From: Verrucomicrobiales bacterium | GTDB taxonomy: Bacteria; Verrucomicrobiota; Verrucomicrobiia; Verrucomicrobiales; DEV007 | DNA: 64,000 nucleotides | NCBI GenBank assembly: GCA_028033615.1 | Contig: JAOFDG010000001.1 | Coordinates: forward strand, 22,436-86,435 | Reading direction: 5' to 3' | Part shown: positions 27,835 through 37,312 of the stretch, piece by piece | Layout of the letters: each line of letters begins with the position of its first letter | Numbering within the stretch: position 1 is the stretch's first letter | The notes under the pieces: model-generated | Seen by the model: only the letters and a program-made list of their open reading frames with translations | Told to the model about the DNA's origin: nothing | The model's database searches: none | Position numbers and translations under genes: made by a program

Positions 27835-28863
27835 TTAGGAATAAGAAGCTTGCGCACCTTTGGTGGATCTCTTCTTAATCCAAGGCATGAGCCCGCGGAG
27901 TCTCTTTCCAACTTTTTCAATCCCGTGCTCTGCACCTTCTTTACGAAGTTTATTGAATGTTTTCTGACCTTTTTTGTTTTCTTTGATCCACTCTTCAGCA
28001 AATTCTCCGTTTTGGATTCTTTTGAGAGCACGTTTCATTTTATTTTTTGTCGCGTTATCAATTATTGTTGGGCCTACTGAAACATCTCCCCACTCTGCAG
28101 TTTCGGAGATAGAAAATCTCATACCTGCAATGCCGGATTCGTTCATTAGATCAACAATCAGCTTGAGCTCATGAAGGCATTCAAAGTATGCCATCTCAGG
28201 TTGGTACCCCGCTTCAACCAGTACTTCATATCCAGTTTTAACAAGGGCACTAACTCCACCACATAAAACGGTTTGTTCACCAAATAAGTCAGTTTCAGTT
28301 TCCTCTATAAAGGTAGTTTGAATGACTCCTCCTCTTGTTCCACCAACACCGTGAGCCCACGCGAGTGCAATCTTCTTTGCATCCTTTCCGGGATTCTGAT
28401 GGACGGCTATAAGAGCAGGTACTCCTTTACCCTCAGTGAATTGACGTCGAACGATATGGCCAGGGCCTTTTGGAGCTACCATAATGACGTTAACATCCTC
28501 AGGTGGAACAACGGTACCATAATGAATTGCAAACCCATGACTAAAGCCAAGAGTCTTTCCTTTGGTAAGATGTTTTTCTATATCCTTTTTGTAGATTTCA
28601 CCAATCTTTGTGTCGGGTGCAGCAATAAAAATAACGTCAGCCTTTTGAACTGCTTCTGCTGTGTCGTAGACTTTAAAACCTAATTTTTTTGCAACGGCTC
28701 TTGATTTAGATCCTTTGTATAGACCAATGATGACATTGACTTTACTCTCTTTAAGATTAAGTGCATGAGCATGTCCTTGCGATCCGAAACCGATCACGGC
28801 AAAAGTTTTTCCTTTTAGGACTTTCATGTCTGCGTCTTTTTCTCGATAGATGCGTGCGTTCAT
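27835..28863 (-). CDS. ilvC: Ketol-acid reductoisomerase
   Basis: A 342-residue class I enzyme of valine and isoleucine synthesis that isomerises and reduces acetolactate or acetohydroxybutyrate with NADPH and Mg. The Rossmann motif is FAVIGFGSQGHAHALNL; the knotted domain includes VMVAPKGPGHIVRRQF, ETDLFGEQTVLCGG and EAGYQPEMAYFECLHELK with the metal ligands. It is not adjacent to ilvB or ilvH and ends in its own terminator. Several antisense track ORFs across it are shadows. Confidence 0.97.
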   Translation of the reverse strand: MNARIYREKDADMKVLKGKTFAVIGFGSQGHAHALNLKESKVNVIIGLYKGSKSRAVAKKLGFKVYDTAEAVQKADVIFIAAPDTKIGEIYKKDIEKHLTKGKTLGFSHGFAIHYGTVVPPEDVNVIMVAPKGPGHIVRRQFTEGKGVPALIAVHQNPGKDAKKIALAWAHGVGGTRGGVIQTTFIEETETDLFGEQTVLCGGVSALVKTGYEVLVEAGYQPEMAYFECLHELKLIVDLMNESGIAGMRFSISETAEWGDVSVGPTIIDNATKNKMKRALKRIQNGEFAEEWIKENKKGQKTFNKLRKEGAEHGIEKVGKRLRGLMPWIKKRSTKGAQASYS

Positions 28864-28957
28864 TTGAATTTATTGTTTTTTTACTTAATAATATTGCCTC
28901 TGAGGGGGCGTGAATGTTGCCTTGGATTCTTGCTTGGGTCAAATTCAAAAAACCTTA

Positions 28958-30703
28958 TTAGCAACTATGTTTTGGTATAAACCTAGTGCCTAGAAAGATA
29001 AAAATAGAAAAAATACCACTAGTTATTGATGCAATTTTGTGTTTAAAACCAGTATTTTCAGCCATTATTTGATTAATTTCGGTACCTTTGTCTGAATTTT
29101 CCGACAATTCCCAATACAGATCGAAAATATCTCCATCGTAAACTTGCTCCAATGTTTGAAGTTCTTTCATTTTTTCGAAGGGAACAAGTTTAATTATAGC
29201 CTCTCTTTCAAGAGCATATTCAGCACTTGGCTTAATTTTTCTATTTTTGAAGGCCCAATTAATAACTGCGATTTTGCCATTATCATCTTGGATGTCCCCT
29301 GAAATTTTTTCAATAATCTCATAATCTGAACCATAAAGGAGGTCTTTATAAGTAGTCAGTTGGGGATTAGGGATGTTGGTTTTTTTTGTCAGTCTGGCTC
29401 GAACAATAATTGGGGAGTTAGGTAGTTCTTTTTTAGGTTCCAGTTCATTAAATCTCACAGTATCCCATTTGATTCCAGCTTCGTGTCTTTGACTTTCGGA
29501 TTGGAAGAGATCTCTAGAAGTTATGGCCCAGATAATAATTTTCTTATTTTCCATCTTAATGGCACTACCACGCCTTTGAGCTAATTTTTTCCTGACTTCA
29601 GTGGCACCGCCACCGTTAATTGATATAACATCTAGAGGCATTCCCAAATTAATGGCAAGGTGCTCAGGAAGACCTGCTCCACTCCCCCAACCAAGACCAG
29701 TATTACTAGAGTAAATATTAGTAAAGCTATCGCCTAGTAAAATAACTTCAGAATTAATATCTTTAGTCATTCCTTTAATAGGATGAACATTGACTAATTC
29801 TTTATTAAAACCTTGGTTAAATATTTGAAGATTATCAACCAAATCTCCGTATCCGGAACGCTCTTCTTTTTCTTGATAATCAATCTTAGTTTTATCAAAA
29901 TTTAAACCCATTGAATGGATATGATTTGCAATAATCTTTGCTGACTCTTCCATCCCCTGAGGAGTCCAGTGCGTATCCTGTTTTAGAAAGACCTGAACAC
30001 TATTCCTAAGTTGAAAAAGTGGATCTGTAAGATCTAATACATCAAGGTTTGGGATGGATTCAAGATCTGCAAAAAACTTCTCAGCGTCTGGGTGTCTGAT
30101 TGGTCCATCAACATTTTTCGTTATCTTATCCGGATAGACCATGGCCTTAGTAGGAATGTTGACGAGTATAAGGTGGCTGCCGAAACCATCTAACTGGTTA
30201 GCAAATTCCTTAATTACCGATGAAGGGTCTCTTCTGTTTTTGATATTTGGGTCCTTATTTACAAAGTTTGGCTCCTCTTTTAAAGGGCCGTATCCAGTCA
30301 ATATATTTAGTGTATCTCGAAAGAACAACCAACCTTCTTCGCCAATACTTGTTTTACGATTTCCTTCTTTAAGTGGTCCCAAACTTAGAGAACTTTGTAT
30401 TATTTTTCTAGGCGGCTCTGCAAAGACTGCGGATTTGAGATTTTCTTCAAAATCATTAAAATGAGCATTTAATGGCAGACCTTTTTGCTTTTTAAATATT
30501 TTCAATATTGGAGCCGAACTAGAAATCTCATTAGAGGATTCGTCATTAAAATACGATGAGACATCAAAAGCATTTCTATAAATTGGAGGAATGGTGATTA
30601 AGATAATAAAAATTGCTATAAATATTCGACAAGCTAAATGGCCCATGACCAATTCAAATTGAGAGTTCAGTGCATTGGTGTTTTCTGTCTTTTTTGATTC
30701 CAT
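28958..30703 (-). CDS. AlgJ/AlgX-like (SGNH/DHHW) O-acetylation protein
   Basis: A 581-residue protein with an N-terminal membrane helix (LACRIFIAIFIILITIPPIY) and a C-terminal one. The periplasmic domain has GWLFFRDTLNILTG, LVNIPTKAMVYPDKI, QDTHWTPQGMEESAK (DxHW, catalytic Asp/His) and VILLGDSFTN (nucleophile Ser), the landmarks of AlgJ/AlgX-type acetyltransferases acting on extracellular polysaccharide. It overlaps the MBOAT gene by 1 bp (TAATG). The pair resembles AlgI/AlgJ; no alginate biosynthesis genes are nearby, so the acceptor polymer is unknown. Confidence 0.85.
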   Translation of the reverse strand: MESKKTENTNALNSQFELVMGHLACRIFIAIFIILITIPPIYRNAFDVSSYFNDESSNEISSSAPILKIFKKQKGLPLNAHFNDFEENLKSAVFAEPPRKIIQSSLSLGPLKEGNRKTSIGEEGWLFFRDTLNILTGYGPLKEEPNFVNKDPNIKNRRDPSSVIKEFANQLDGFGSHLILVNIPTKAMVYPDKITKNVDGPIRHPDAEKFFADLESIPNLDVLDLTDPLFQLRNSVQVFLKQDTHWTPQGMEESAKIIANHIHSMGLNFDKTKIDYQEKEERSGYGDLVDNLQIFNQGFNKELVNVHPIKGMTKDINSEVILLGDSFTNIYSSNTGLGWGSGAGLPEHLAINLGMPLDVISINGGGATEVRKKLAQRRGSAIKMENKKIIIWAITSRDLFQSESQRHEAGIKWDTVRFNELEPKKELPNSPIIVRARLTKKTNIPNPQLTTYKDLLYGSDYEIIEKISGDIQDDNGKIAVINWAFKNRKIKPSAEYALEREAIIKLVPFEKMKELQTLEQVYDGDIFDLYWELSENSDKGTEINQIMAENTGFKHKIASITSGIFSIFIFLGTRFIPKHSC

Positions 30704-32124
30704 TAGAATTGAAAATAAAGGAATGGATTAAAATCTTGGGCAAACATAAAAGATACAGATAGAACTAATAACAAAAGGCCTATTGATACTTTCGTTTTTG
30801 TTAACTTTTTCAAAAACTGTCCTGAGTTTGGTGTGGCGAAAATGAAAATAATGGAAATTACTGCCATTAACCACACCATTGGTCTGGTGACTTGACTGAG
30901 TAATATCGCTGAGGGTTGACTCGAATCACCAGCGCCAAACATTGAAGATAAATAGATAAATGCTCGATCAAAATTTTCCGCTCTGAAGAAAACCCAAGCG
31001 ATGGCTACTATTGTGAAAGTGAATGATACTTTGATTAAATTTGGAATATTGCGAAATAATCTGGAATTCCTCAACAATTTTTCAATGACAAGAAAGCTTC
31101 CATGAATAATACCCCATGCAATGAATGTCCATTGCGCTCCATGCCATAGACCTCCCAGAAACATCACTAGAATAAGGTTAAAGTAGGTCCTTGATGAGCC
31201 TTTTCTATTACCTCCCAATGGTATGTACAGATAGTCTCTTAAAAAACTAGAAAGAGAGATATGCCATCTTCTCCAGAATTCGGTAATAGATTTTGATTTA
31301 TAAGGCGAATTAAAATTTTCATTAAATCTAAAACCAAACATTCTTCCAAGTCCTATCGCCATGTCTGAATAGGCTGAAAAATCAAAATAAATTTGAAAAG
31401 AATAGAAGCAAATTCCTATCCAAGCAGCCGGTGTGCTTAATGATAATTCTCCGGCGCTGAAGCACAAATCGGCAACTTCACCGACAGGGTTAGCGAGTAG
31501 GATTTTTTTTGCAAAACCATAATTGAACCTTGAGAATCCGTAAACAAATGTTCCGGTTGAATGGATACGCTCCTTCAGTTGATTTGCTATATCACTGTAT
31601 CTAACAATGGGTCCGGCAACAAGTTGAGGGAACATTGAAACGTAACAAGCAAAGGAAAGGAAATCTGTCGCCGGCTTCGCGTGCTTTCTGTAAATGTCTA
31701 TGGTGTATGACATTGACTGAAAAGTATAAAAAGAGATACCAATTGGTAATATGATTTCCCTAAAGAAATTTGGTAGGGGAATTTCACCTAACCCAACTGA
31801 AAGTGCTAAAACGGATATATTATCTACAAAGAAATTTCCATATTTAAAAAATCCAAGGATCGATAAATTAGCAATTATTGAAATTAATAGACCTAACTTT
31901 CTATAGTGCGTTTTTGAACCAGAACCATGTATGACTTTCCCGCATGTAAAATCGATGATCGTTGAAGTAATCATCAGCAATACGAACCATGGGTTCCACC
32001 ATGCATAGAAAAAGTAACTTCCCAATGTAAGCATCAAATGCCTTAGCCTGTGCGGAGAAAAGTAATAGGCTCCAAGGATTAGAGCCAAGAAATAAAAAAT
32101 GAAGATGTGCGAACTAAAGACCAA
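30703..32124 (-). CDS. MBOAT-family O-acyltransferase (AlgI-like)
   Basis: A 473-residue membrane protein with about ten helices. Family landmarks include FFYAWWNPWFVLLM, LPIGISFYTFQSMSYTIDIY, FPQLVAGPIVR, GFRFNENFNSPYKSKSITEFW, RRWHISLSSFLRDYLYIPLG and FLGGLWHGAQWTFIAWG (conserved catalytic His). AlgI-type proteins move acetyl groups across the membrane to the periplasmic partner. The AlgJ-like gene follows with 1-bp overlap. Confidence 0.93.
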   Translation of the reverse strand: MVFSSHIFIFYFLALILGAYYFSPHRLRHLMLTLGSYFFYAWWNPWFVLLMITSTIIDFTCGKVIHGSGSKTHYRKLGLLISIIANLSILGFFKYGNFFVDNISVLALSVGLGEIPLPNFFREIILPIGISFYTFQSMSYTIDIYRKHAKPATDFLSFACYVSMFPQLVAGPIVRYSDIANQLKERIHSTGTFVYGFSRFNYGFAKKILLANPVGEVADLCFSAGELSLSTPAAWIGICFYSFQIYFDFSAYSDMAIGLGRMFGFRFNENFNSPYKSKSITEFWRRWHISLSSFLRDYLYIPLGGNRKGSSRTYFNLILVMFLGGLWHGAQWTFIAWGIIHGSFLVIEKLLRNSRLFRNIPNLIKVSFTFTIVAIAWVFFRAENFDRAFIYLSSMFGAGDSSQPSAILLSQVTRPMVWLMAVISIIFIFATPNSGQFLKKLTKTKVSIGLLLLVLSVSFMFAQDFNPFLYFQF

Positions 32125-32188
32125 GTCTTATTACTCAATTGTTATTTGGAAAAGATATAACTTTGATTGGTTTTTAAGAATAGTAAAA

Positions 32189-32845
32189 TTATTCGGATAT
32201 CATTTTTGGCCCAGTCTTCCCAATCTTTTTAGGTTTTGTAATAAATGGACCTCTTATGTATAGTGGAATTGGCTGAATTAGACTAAGCCTTTGAATTTCA
32301 CTTTCTTTTATATTGTACGCTAAATTGGCAAGTATAGCTGCGCTGGGTTTTGTCTTAATGGCTTTTGAATGAATACCATTATCAAAAGTATATATAGAAT
32401 TTAGACTGATATTAATTTTATCATCCAGACTTTCATCTGATTTAACGATTTCTGTCGAAGACACAAGTTCATGATCTTTAATATTAACCATAAAGGTTTC
32501 TCCTCTTCGGGCATCACCAAGAAAAGAATATGATCTAATGTCGTTTTGAGTTTCTGCTGCGCATATTGAAGGTATTCCAATAACCTTCACCTCTTTAGCC
32601 ATTGATATCCCAAGACCAGCGGTTATACCAATTCGTACACCGGTATAGGATCCTGGACCAGTGCCGACCACTATGAGAGAAGGTTTTCTTTCACAGAGAT
32701 TAAGAGCGGCTTCTAATGGATTAAATATTTGTGAGTTATGTGATCTTTCTGAGGTGAAAGAGTTTTCGTATACTAATGAATTGTCTACCAATAGGGCGAC
32801 CTTTCCTTCATTGGTTGAGGTGTCTATCGATAGTATACTTTTCAT
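32189..32845 (-). CDS. tsaB: tRNA threonylcarbamoyladenosine biosynthesis protein TsaB
   Basis: A 218-residue inactive homologue of TsaD needed for the universal t6A37 tRNA modification. It shows the N-terminal ASKHA block (ILSIDTSTNEGKVALL), VGTGPGSYTGVRIGITAGLG and FLGDARRGETF. It overlaps tsaE by 4 bp, a compact arrangement that matches their joint role with TsaD. Confidence 0.93.
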   Translation of the reverse strand: MKSILSIDTSTNEGKVALLVDNSLVYENSFTSERSHNSQIFNPLEAALNLCERKPSLIVVGTGPGSYTGVRIGITAGLGISMAKEVKVIGIPSICAAETQNDIRSYSFLGDARRGETFMVNIKDHELVSSTEIVKSDESLDDKINISLNSIYTFDNGIHSKAIKTKPSAAILANLAYNIKESEIQRLSLIQPIPLYIRGPFITKPKKIGKTGPKMISE

Positions 32846-33264
32846 GGAGTGCTGACCTCTCTTATTGATCTAACGTCATCATCCAAAACTTGGAATTCGA
32901 GCCATTTCATATTCTCAGGCATCATTTCAGGAAATTTGTCCGCCCATTCAACGATACAAATACCATCAATTTCTAGATAATCCTCCCAACCAATTTCTAT
33001 CAGCTCCATTTCACTTTCTAACCGATATAAATCAAAATGGTATAGGCATGAAGAGCCCCCCTTATATTCATGAAGTAATGAAAAAGTAGGGCTTGTTACT
33101 TGACTCTTGCATTGAATTCCGAGGGCAAAACCTTTAGTGAAATGTGTTTTCCCTGCTCCGAGGTCACCGATTAATCCTAAAGAATCTCCAAGTTTTGATT
33201 GAGCACCTAATTGCTTTCCGTACTCAATCATTTCGGACTCGGTCTTTATAAGAACTTCACTCAT
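32842..33264 (-). CDS. tsaE: tRNA threonylcarbamoyladenosine biosynthesis ATPase TsaE
   Basis: A 140-residue P-loop ATPase of the TsaBDE complex. It shows Walker A GDLGAGKTHFTKGFA, TSPTFSLLHEY and the Walker B-like HFDLYRLESEMEL, then ICIVEWADKFPE. It sits 6 bp after thiL and overlaps tsaB by 4 bp, so thiL-tsaE-tsaB are co-translated. Confidence 0.95.
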   Translation of the reverse strand: MSEVLIKTESEMIEYGKQLGAQSKLGDSLGLIGDLGAGKTHFTKGFALGIQCKSQVTSPTFSLLHEYKGGSSCLYHFDLYRLESEMELIEIGWEDYLEIDGICIVEWADKFPEMMPENMKWLEFQVLDDDVRSIREVSTP

Positions 33265-33270
33265 TAATGT

Positions 33271-34179
33271 CTAAAAATGTTGCCAGCCTCCTTCGAGTTT
33301 GGGGCTATGTATATCTGAAGAACGAAGGGCCCCTATTTGAGTTAGTTTGAGATTACCAAAAGATTTCCTCCAATCTTTTTCAAGTGCATGGCGTTTTAAT
33401 TTGGAAATTGCGAAAAGTAATTCGTAATCCTCTCCGTCCGAAAGAGCAGATTTGATATCTGAACCTCTTGATCTTGGAAGGGCACCAAGGTCAATTTCAT
33501 ATCCACAATTACTTGCCTTTGCTAGCTTAGGTAGATCGCTTGCAAGGCCATCACTGAGATCCATCATTGCATTAGGTTTAAATTTTCTTACTAACCAATT
33601 AGCTTCCTTAAGCCTTGGAGTAAATTTAAGATGCTTTCCTTTTAATGAGCCACCGAGTCTGCCTGTTACATATAATAGCTGACCAGGCTTGCCTTTATGC
33701 CTAAAACAGCATTGATCCTTTGGAACGGTTCCAGTCATCGATATTGTGATAGAGTTTTTTGAGGTTTCCCCTGCTCTTGTAGTTTCTCCGCCTACGATAC
33801 TAATTTTGAATTTTAATGCAGCTTTAGAAAGTCCTTGGTATATAGATTGAAGATAAGGGACTTTGGATTTTGGGTCTAAAATCAGCGTCACCAAAGCATG
33901 TTGAGGTGTGCCTCCCATCGCAGCAATATCGCTAATTGCTCTTGCCATGGCTTTGTATCCAACGGCTTGAGGGGAGTCAGTAGCCAAATAATGGATACTT
34001 TCTACAATAGAGTCGGTTTTTAATAATGTATATGAGTCCTTTGAATGGTTTTTAATGACGGCACAATCGTCACCCGCCGCTGCAATAACATCCTTTCCTG
34101 AAATAAGTTTTTTGGTGACTAGATCGATAAAAGAATCTTCACCTATATCAGATATTTTTAAGCCTCTTCTATATTGCAT
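33271..34179 (-). CDS. thiL: Thiamine-monophosphate kinase
   Basis: A 302-residue enzyme that phosphorylates thiamine monophosphate to the active diphosphate. The PurM-like fold is shown by ISDIGEDSFIDLV, AAGDDCAVIKN, YKAMARAISDIAAMGGTPQHA (metal-binding DIAAMGG) and MMDLSDGLASDLPKLA. It starts 11 bp inside the CPBP gene, so translation is coupled. No TPP riboswitch was seen upstream. Confidence 0.93.
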   Translation of the reverse strand: MQYRRGLKISDIGEDSFIDLVTKKLISGKDVIAAAGDDCAVIKNHSKDSYTLLKTDSIVESIHYLATDSPQAVGYKAMARAISDIAAMGGTPQHALVTLILDPKSKVPYLQSIYQGLSKAALKFKISIVGGETTRAGETSKNSITISMTGTVPKDQCCFRHKGKPGQLLYVTGRLGGSLKGKHLKFTPRLKEANWLVRKFKPNAMMDLSDGLASDLPKLAKASNCGYEIDLGALPRSRGSDIKSALSDGEDYELLFAISKLKRHALEKDWRKSFGNLKLTQIGALRSSDIHSPKLEGGWQHF

Positions 34180-35059
34180 CGGAAAACTTTAATATGAAAA
34201 AAGTGTTAACTCCGTTAAAGATGGAATGCATTAATATGGGAACCCATATGGACTTAGTCTTTTCATAAAACATTGTTAAGACTATTGCTAAAAAAAATAA
34301 AGAAATAAGACTTTCGACGTTTGTATGAATGACCGCAAAGAGGAGTGAAGTCATTACGCATGAGAAGGCTGGATGAGTGAATCGTTTTAATACAGGATAA
34401 ATGTATCCCCTAAAAATTATTTCCTCGACTAGTGGTGCAACCACTACAGCTGAAATTATGATTGCTATTTTTAGTGAGAGTTCATCATTGGTTAATAGGG
34501 TTTGAACAATTTCTTGTAAGTCCTCTTTTTTTGGTTCTCCGGTTGATAATAAGATATTTGAAATAACTGAACCAATAAATACTGATCCGTAAACTGCAAT
34601 CATTCCTAAAGCTCCCATTTTGATCACATAAGACGGGGATCGTTTTCGAAGACCGAAGACTTGACGGGGTTGACGCCCTCTAGATACAGAAGCTAGTGAA
34701 AAAATGACCGCACCAACAATAAGAAAAATACCTACACTTAATAGGGTTTCATTAAGGCTTAATTCTGCTTTTGCTTTTGAACTTTCGCTTGGGCCTATAT
34801 CATTAGTCTCAAAATAAAGTAGAGCTACATTTGCGTAAAAAAATAGGATGATTGTAATGACAATCATCAGGTCAAATAAATCAATTTTGATAACAGGGTC
34901 GATTATTCCCTGTTTATTTTCTGGAAAATATCTATTTCTGTCTAAGCCATTTTTCTTTGGTTTTATTCTGTATAACCAAAAGACAAATAAACCAATAATG
35001 ATACCTATTAAACATAGTGTAGATATCTCAAAAATAATCTTTGCCTTTATCGGGTCCAT
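34169..35059 (-). CDS. CPBP-family intramembrane metalloprotease
   Basis: A 296-residue membrane protein with about eight helices. The CPBP (CAAX protease-related) motifs are VVAPLVEEIIFRGYIYPVL (EExxxR), FAVIHTN (FxxxH) and IWVPILMHSIFNGVNTFF (HxxxN). Its role is not known; relatives process or protect membrane proteins and peptides. It overlaps thiL by 11 bp. Confidence 0.9.
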   Translation of the reverse strand: MDPIKAKIIFEISTLCLIGIIIGLFVFWLYRIKPKKNGLDRNRYFPENKQGIIDPVIKIDLFDLMIVITIILFFYANVALLYFETNDIGPSESSKAKAELSLNETLLSVGIFLIVGAVIFSLASVSRGRQPRQVFGLRKRSPSYVIKMGALGMIAVYGSVFIGSVISNILLSTGEPKKEDLQEIVQTLLTNDELSLKIAIIISAVVVAPLVEEIIFRGYIYPVLKRFTHPAFSCVMTSLLFAVIHTNVESLISLFFLAIVLTMFYEKTKSIWVPILMHSIFNGVNTFFILKFSDAI

Positions 35060-35095
35060 GATTTTTCCTAAATCAATTTACAGTTTCAAGCCTGT

Positions 35096-36598
35096 TTAAA
35101 AAGCACTCTTTTCAAGATCATTGAAACATTTTCCATACTGTTTAGGAAGATCACTAGCTGTTAACGATTGAATTGATTCGTTTCCATCAAAAATTGCAAT
35201 TTCTGCTGCTCTTCCATTAATCCATGAACCCAAGCATGCTGCATCGAAGACTTTCAGTCCTCTTGCCACTAATGCAGCGCATAATCCTGTCAGTGTATCA
35301 CCAACACCGGCAGATGACATCCCAGGATTTCCTGTGGAGTTATACGCGCTAGGTTGCGTAGCACTATCAGAAGCGATAATAGTTCTTGCTCCTTTCAGAA
35401 GAACGGTAGACGAAGTTTTTTTTGCGAATGACTCTGCTCTTTCGCGTCGCGTTCCATCACCTTCAGGGTCTAGCCTTTTCATTTCTCCGGGATGAGGAGT
35501 TAAGAGCCTAGGCCCAGGAGCATTCTGTAGCTCTGATGGATTATTTCTAGCAAGAAGGTTCAGAGCATCCGCGTCGATGATCAAAGGTCTAATTTCAGAG
35601 GTTAACAGCTCAAGGACTTCGCTGTCCCATTCTCCTTTTCCTAAGCCTGGACCTATGGCAATAGTATCGAGGGGCATTTCATTAACTTCTGTATATGATT
35701 TTACAGGAACGATCATTATTTCAGGCGGAGAGATTGATGCAATTAATGAATACATATCTTCCCTAGCTATTATGGTTACTAGACCCGCTCCACCTTTAAG
35801 TGCCGCAATTCCCGATAAAACTGATGCCCCGATCATTCCCTGATTACCTCCAATGATGCCAACATGGCCATTTATCCCTTTATGAGCGTCATGAAGAGAT
35901 TTATTCAGGAATCCCCCAAGACTAAAAGAGTTGATTAAAAAAGCGTCGTGGTCTCCTTGTCCAGGTAGAGGATAAATATTGGGCAAATTTATCAGTACTA
36001 ATCTACCAACATAGTTAATTGAATGATCCCTTAAAAGTCCAGTCTTAGGGTATGCAATTGTGAGGGTGAAATCAGCTACGACGGCTCCTTCATACGCGTT
36101 TCCAGATTTCCCATCTAATCCTGATGGAATATCCAGAGAGAACGTTACGGCATGATAATTATCACGCAGACTATTTATTTCCATTGCCAACTCAAGGTAT
36201 CCCGGCCTGAGATCTCCACTTGCACCGATACCTAGAAGTCCATCGATACTAATTAGAGGAAGTTTTTGTCCAGAGTCATATAATCTATTTGGTCTGGCCG
36301 GCTCTTGTTCAAATTCATGGAGTTTCTTAGATGTTAACGGTTTTAGATTATTGATTGAAGTAGCGAACTTTAATTCAGTAATCCAACCTCTTGCCTTTAG
36401 GTGTCTAGCTGCAACTAAAGCGTCACCTCCATTATGACCATGACCTACAAAAACAAACAATGTACCGGGTTGGGGGAAGAACTGAGACACAGCATTGGCA
36501 ATACCCAAGCCGGCTTCATCCATCAGAGATTCCGGATTGACACCTCCTTCAATTAGCTGCCTTTCGGCCTCTACCATTTCTTGTGGGTCCAGAATCAT
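35096..36598 (-). CDS. nnr: Bifunctional NAD(P)H-hydrate epimerase / ADP-dependent dehydratase
   Basis: A 500-residue fusion of YjeF_N (epimerase, with FVFVGHGHNGGDALVAARHL) and the ribokinase-like C-terminal dehydratase (GPGLGKGEWDSEV, LIIDADALNLLA, LLTPHPGEMKRL, SAGVGDTLTGLCAAL). It repairs hydrated NADH/NADPH. The arrangement matches E. coli Nnr. It sits upstream of the CPBP gene (36-bp gap) in the same run. Confidence 0.94.
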   Translation of the reverse strand: MILDPQEMVEAERQLIEGGVNPESLMDEAGLGIANAVSQFFPQPGTLFVFVGHGHNGGDALVAARHLKARGWITELKFATSINNLKPLTSKKLHEFEQEPARPNRLYDSGQKLPLISIDGLLGIGASGDLRPGYLELAMEINSLRDNYHAVTFSLDIPSGLDGKSGNAYEGAVVADFTLTIAYPKTGLLRDHSINYVGRLVLINLPNIYPLPGQGDHDAFLINSFSLGGFLNKSLHDAHKGINGHVGIIGGNQGMIGASVLSGIAALKGGAGLVTIIAREDMYSLIASISPPEIMIVPVKSYTEVNEMPLDTIAIGPGLGKGEWDSEVLELLTSEIRPLIIDADALNLLARNNPSELQNAPGPRLLTPHPGEMKRLDPEGDGTRRERAESFAKKTSSTVLLKGARTIIASDSATQPSAYNSTGNPGMSSAGVGDTLTGLCAALVARGLKVFDAACLGSWINGRAAEIAIFDGNESIQSLTASDLPKQYGKCFNDLEKSAF

Positions 36599-36643
36599 TA
36601 TTTAATACTTTATAGATGACCCAAAAGGTGGTCATTTAAAGTT

Positions 36644-37279
36644 CTAATTTGATTGCCGGAACTTTATTATTCCCATGGCTACAGCTTCAGCGATCCTTTG
36701 TCTGTATTCAGGGTCAAGGGCACGGAAACGGTCTGAGGAATTTGTCAAAAAAGCACATTCCAAGAGAACTGCGGGGCGATTATTTTTAGAGAGAACAAGA
36801 AAGTTTCCTTTTTTAACGCCACGATTGTTTGCTCTTGTTTTATAAAGCGCTGCAGATTGAATCATATGAGCAAGCTTGAGGCTGTTTTTATTTTTTGTAT
36901 GGTAGAAAGTTTCGATACCTGCGGCTTTCCTGCTTCTCGCATGATTAAAGTGAATGCTAACAAAAATTGCTCCTGATTCTGCATTTGCGATTCTTGCTCT
37001 TCTTGGTAGAGAAATGAAATTATCTCTGGATCTCGTCAATTTGGTGCTTATTCCTTGTGATTTTAGATAAATTTCAACGCGCCTGACAACATCTAGAGCG
37101 AGGTGTTTTTCATAGGTCAGACCAAAAGTACCCCCAAAATCGTGTCCTCCATGTCCAGCATCTAAAATGACTTTCGTAAATGGAACTGCTTTCGCGGTGT
37201 TATTACTATTTAAGGTTAGAAAACTTAAACAAATAAATACAAGTACTTTGAATGTCGAAAAATGAGTAGAATGAAGCAC
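36644..37279 (-). CDS. N-acetylmuramoyl-L-alanine amidase (Amidase_3)
   Basis: A 211-residue periplasmic zinc amidase with a signal peptide. Visible motifs: KVILDAGHGGHDFGG (zinc His), YEKHLALDVVRRVE (zinc Glu), IFVSIHFNHAR (zinc His) and VLLECAFLTNSSD (catalytic Glu). It cleaves peptide stems from peptidoglycan glycan strands. No cell-wall-binding domain is fused. Confidence 0.93.
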   Translation of the reverse strand: MLHSTHFSTFKVLVFICLSFLTLNSNNTAKAVPFTKVILDAGHGGHDFGGTFGLTYEKHLALDVVRRVEIYLKSQGISTKLTRSRDNFISLPRRARIANAESGAIFVSIHFNHARSRKAAGIETFYHTKNKNSLKLAHMIQSAALYKTRANNRGVKKGNFLVLSKNNRPAVLLECAFLTNSSDRFRALDPEYRQRIAEAVAMGIIKFRQSN

Positions 37280-37312
37280 TTCGGGAAAGTTAACGGGTTA
37301 TCTTAATTTTTA

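Noticed and set aside
27729-28031. Minus-strand 100-residue ORF over the end of ilvC
   Set aside because: It overlaps ilvC in another frame, spans the ilvC terminator and is low-complexity; a shadow.
28864-28957. Riboswitch or leader attenuator upstream of ilvC
   Set aside because: The 94-bp gap shows no peptide rich in branched-chain residues and no recognisable riboswitch fold.
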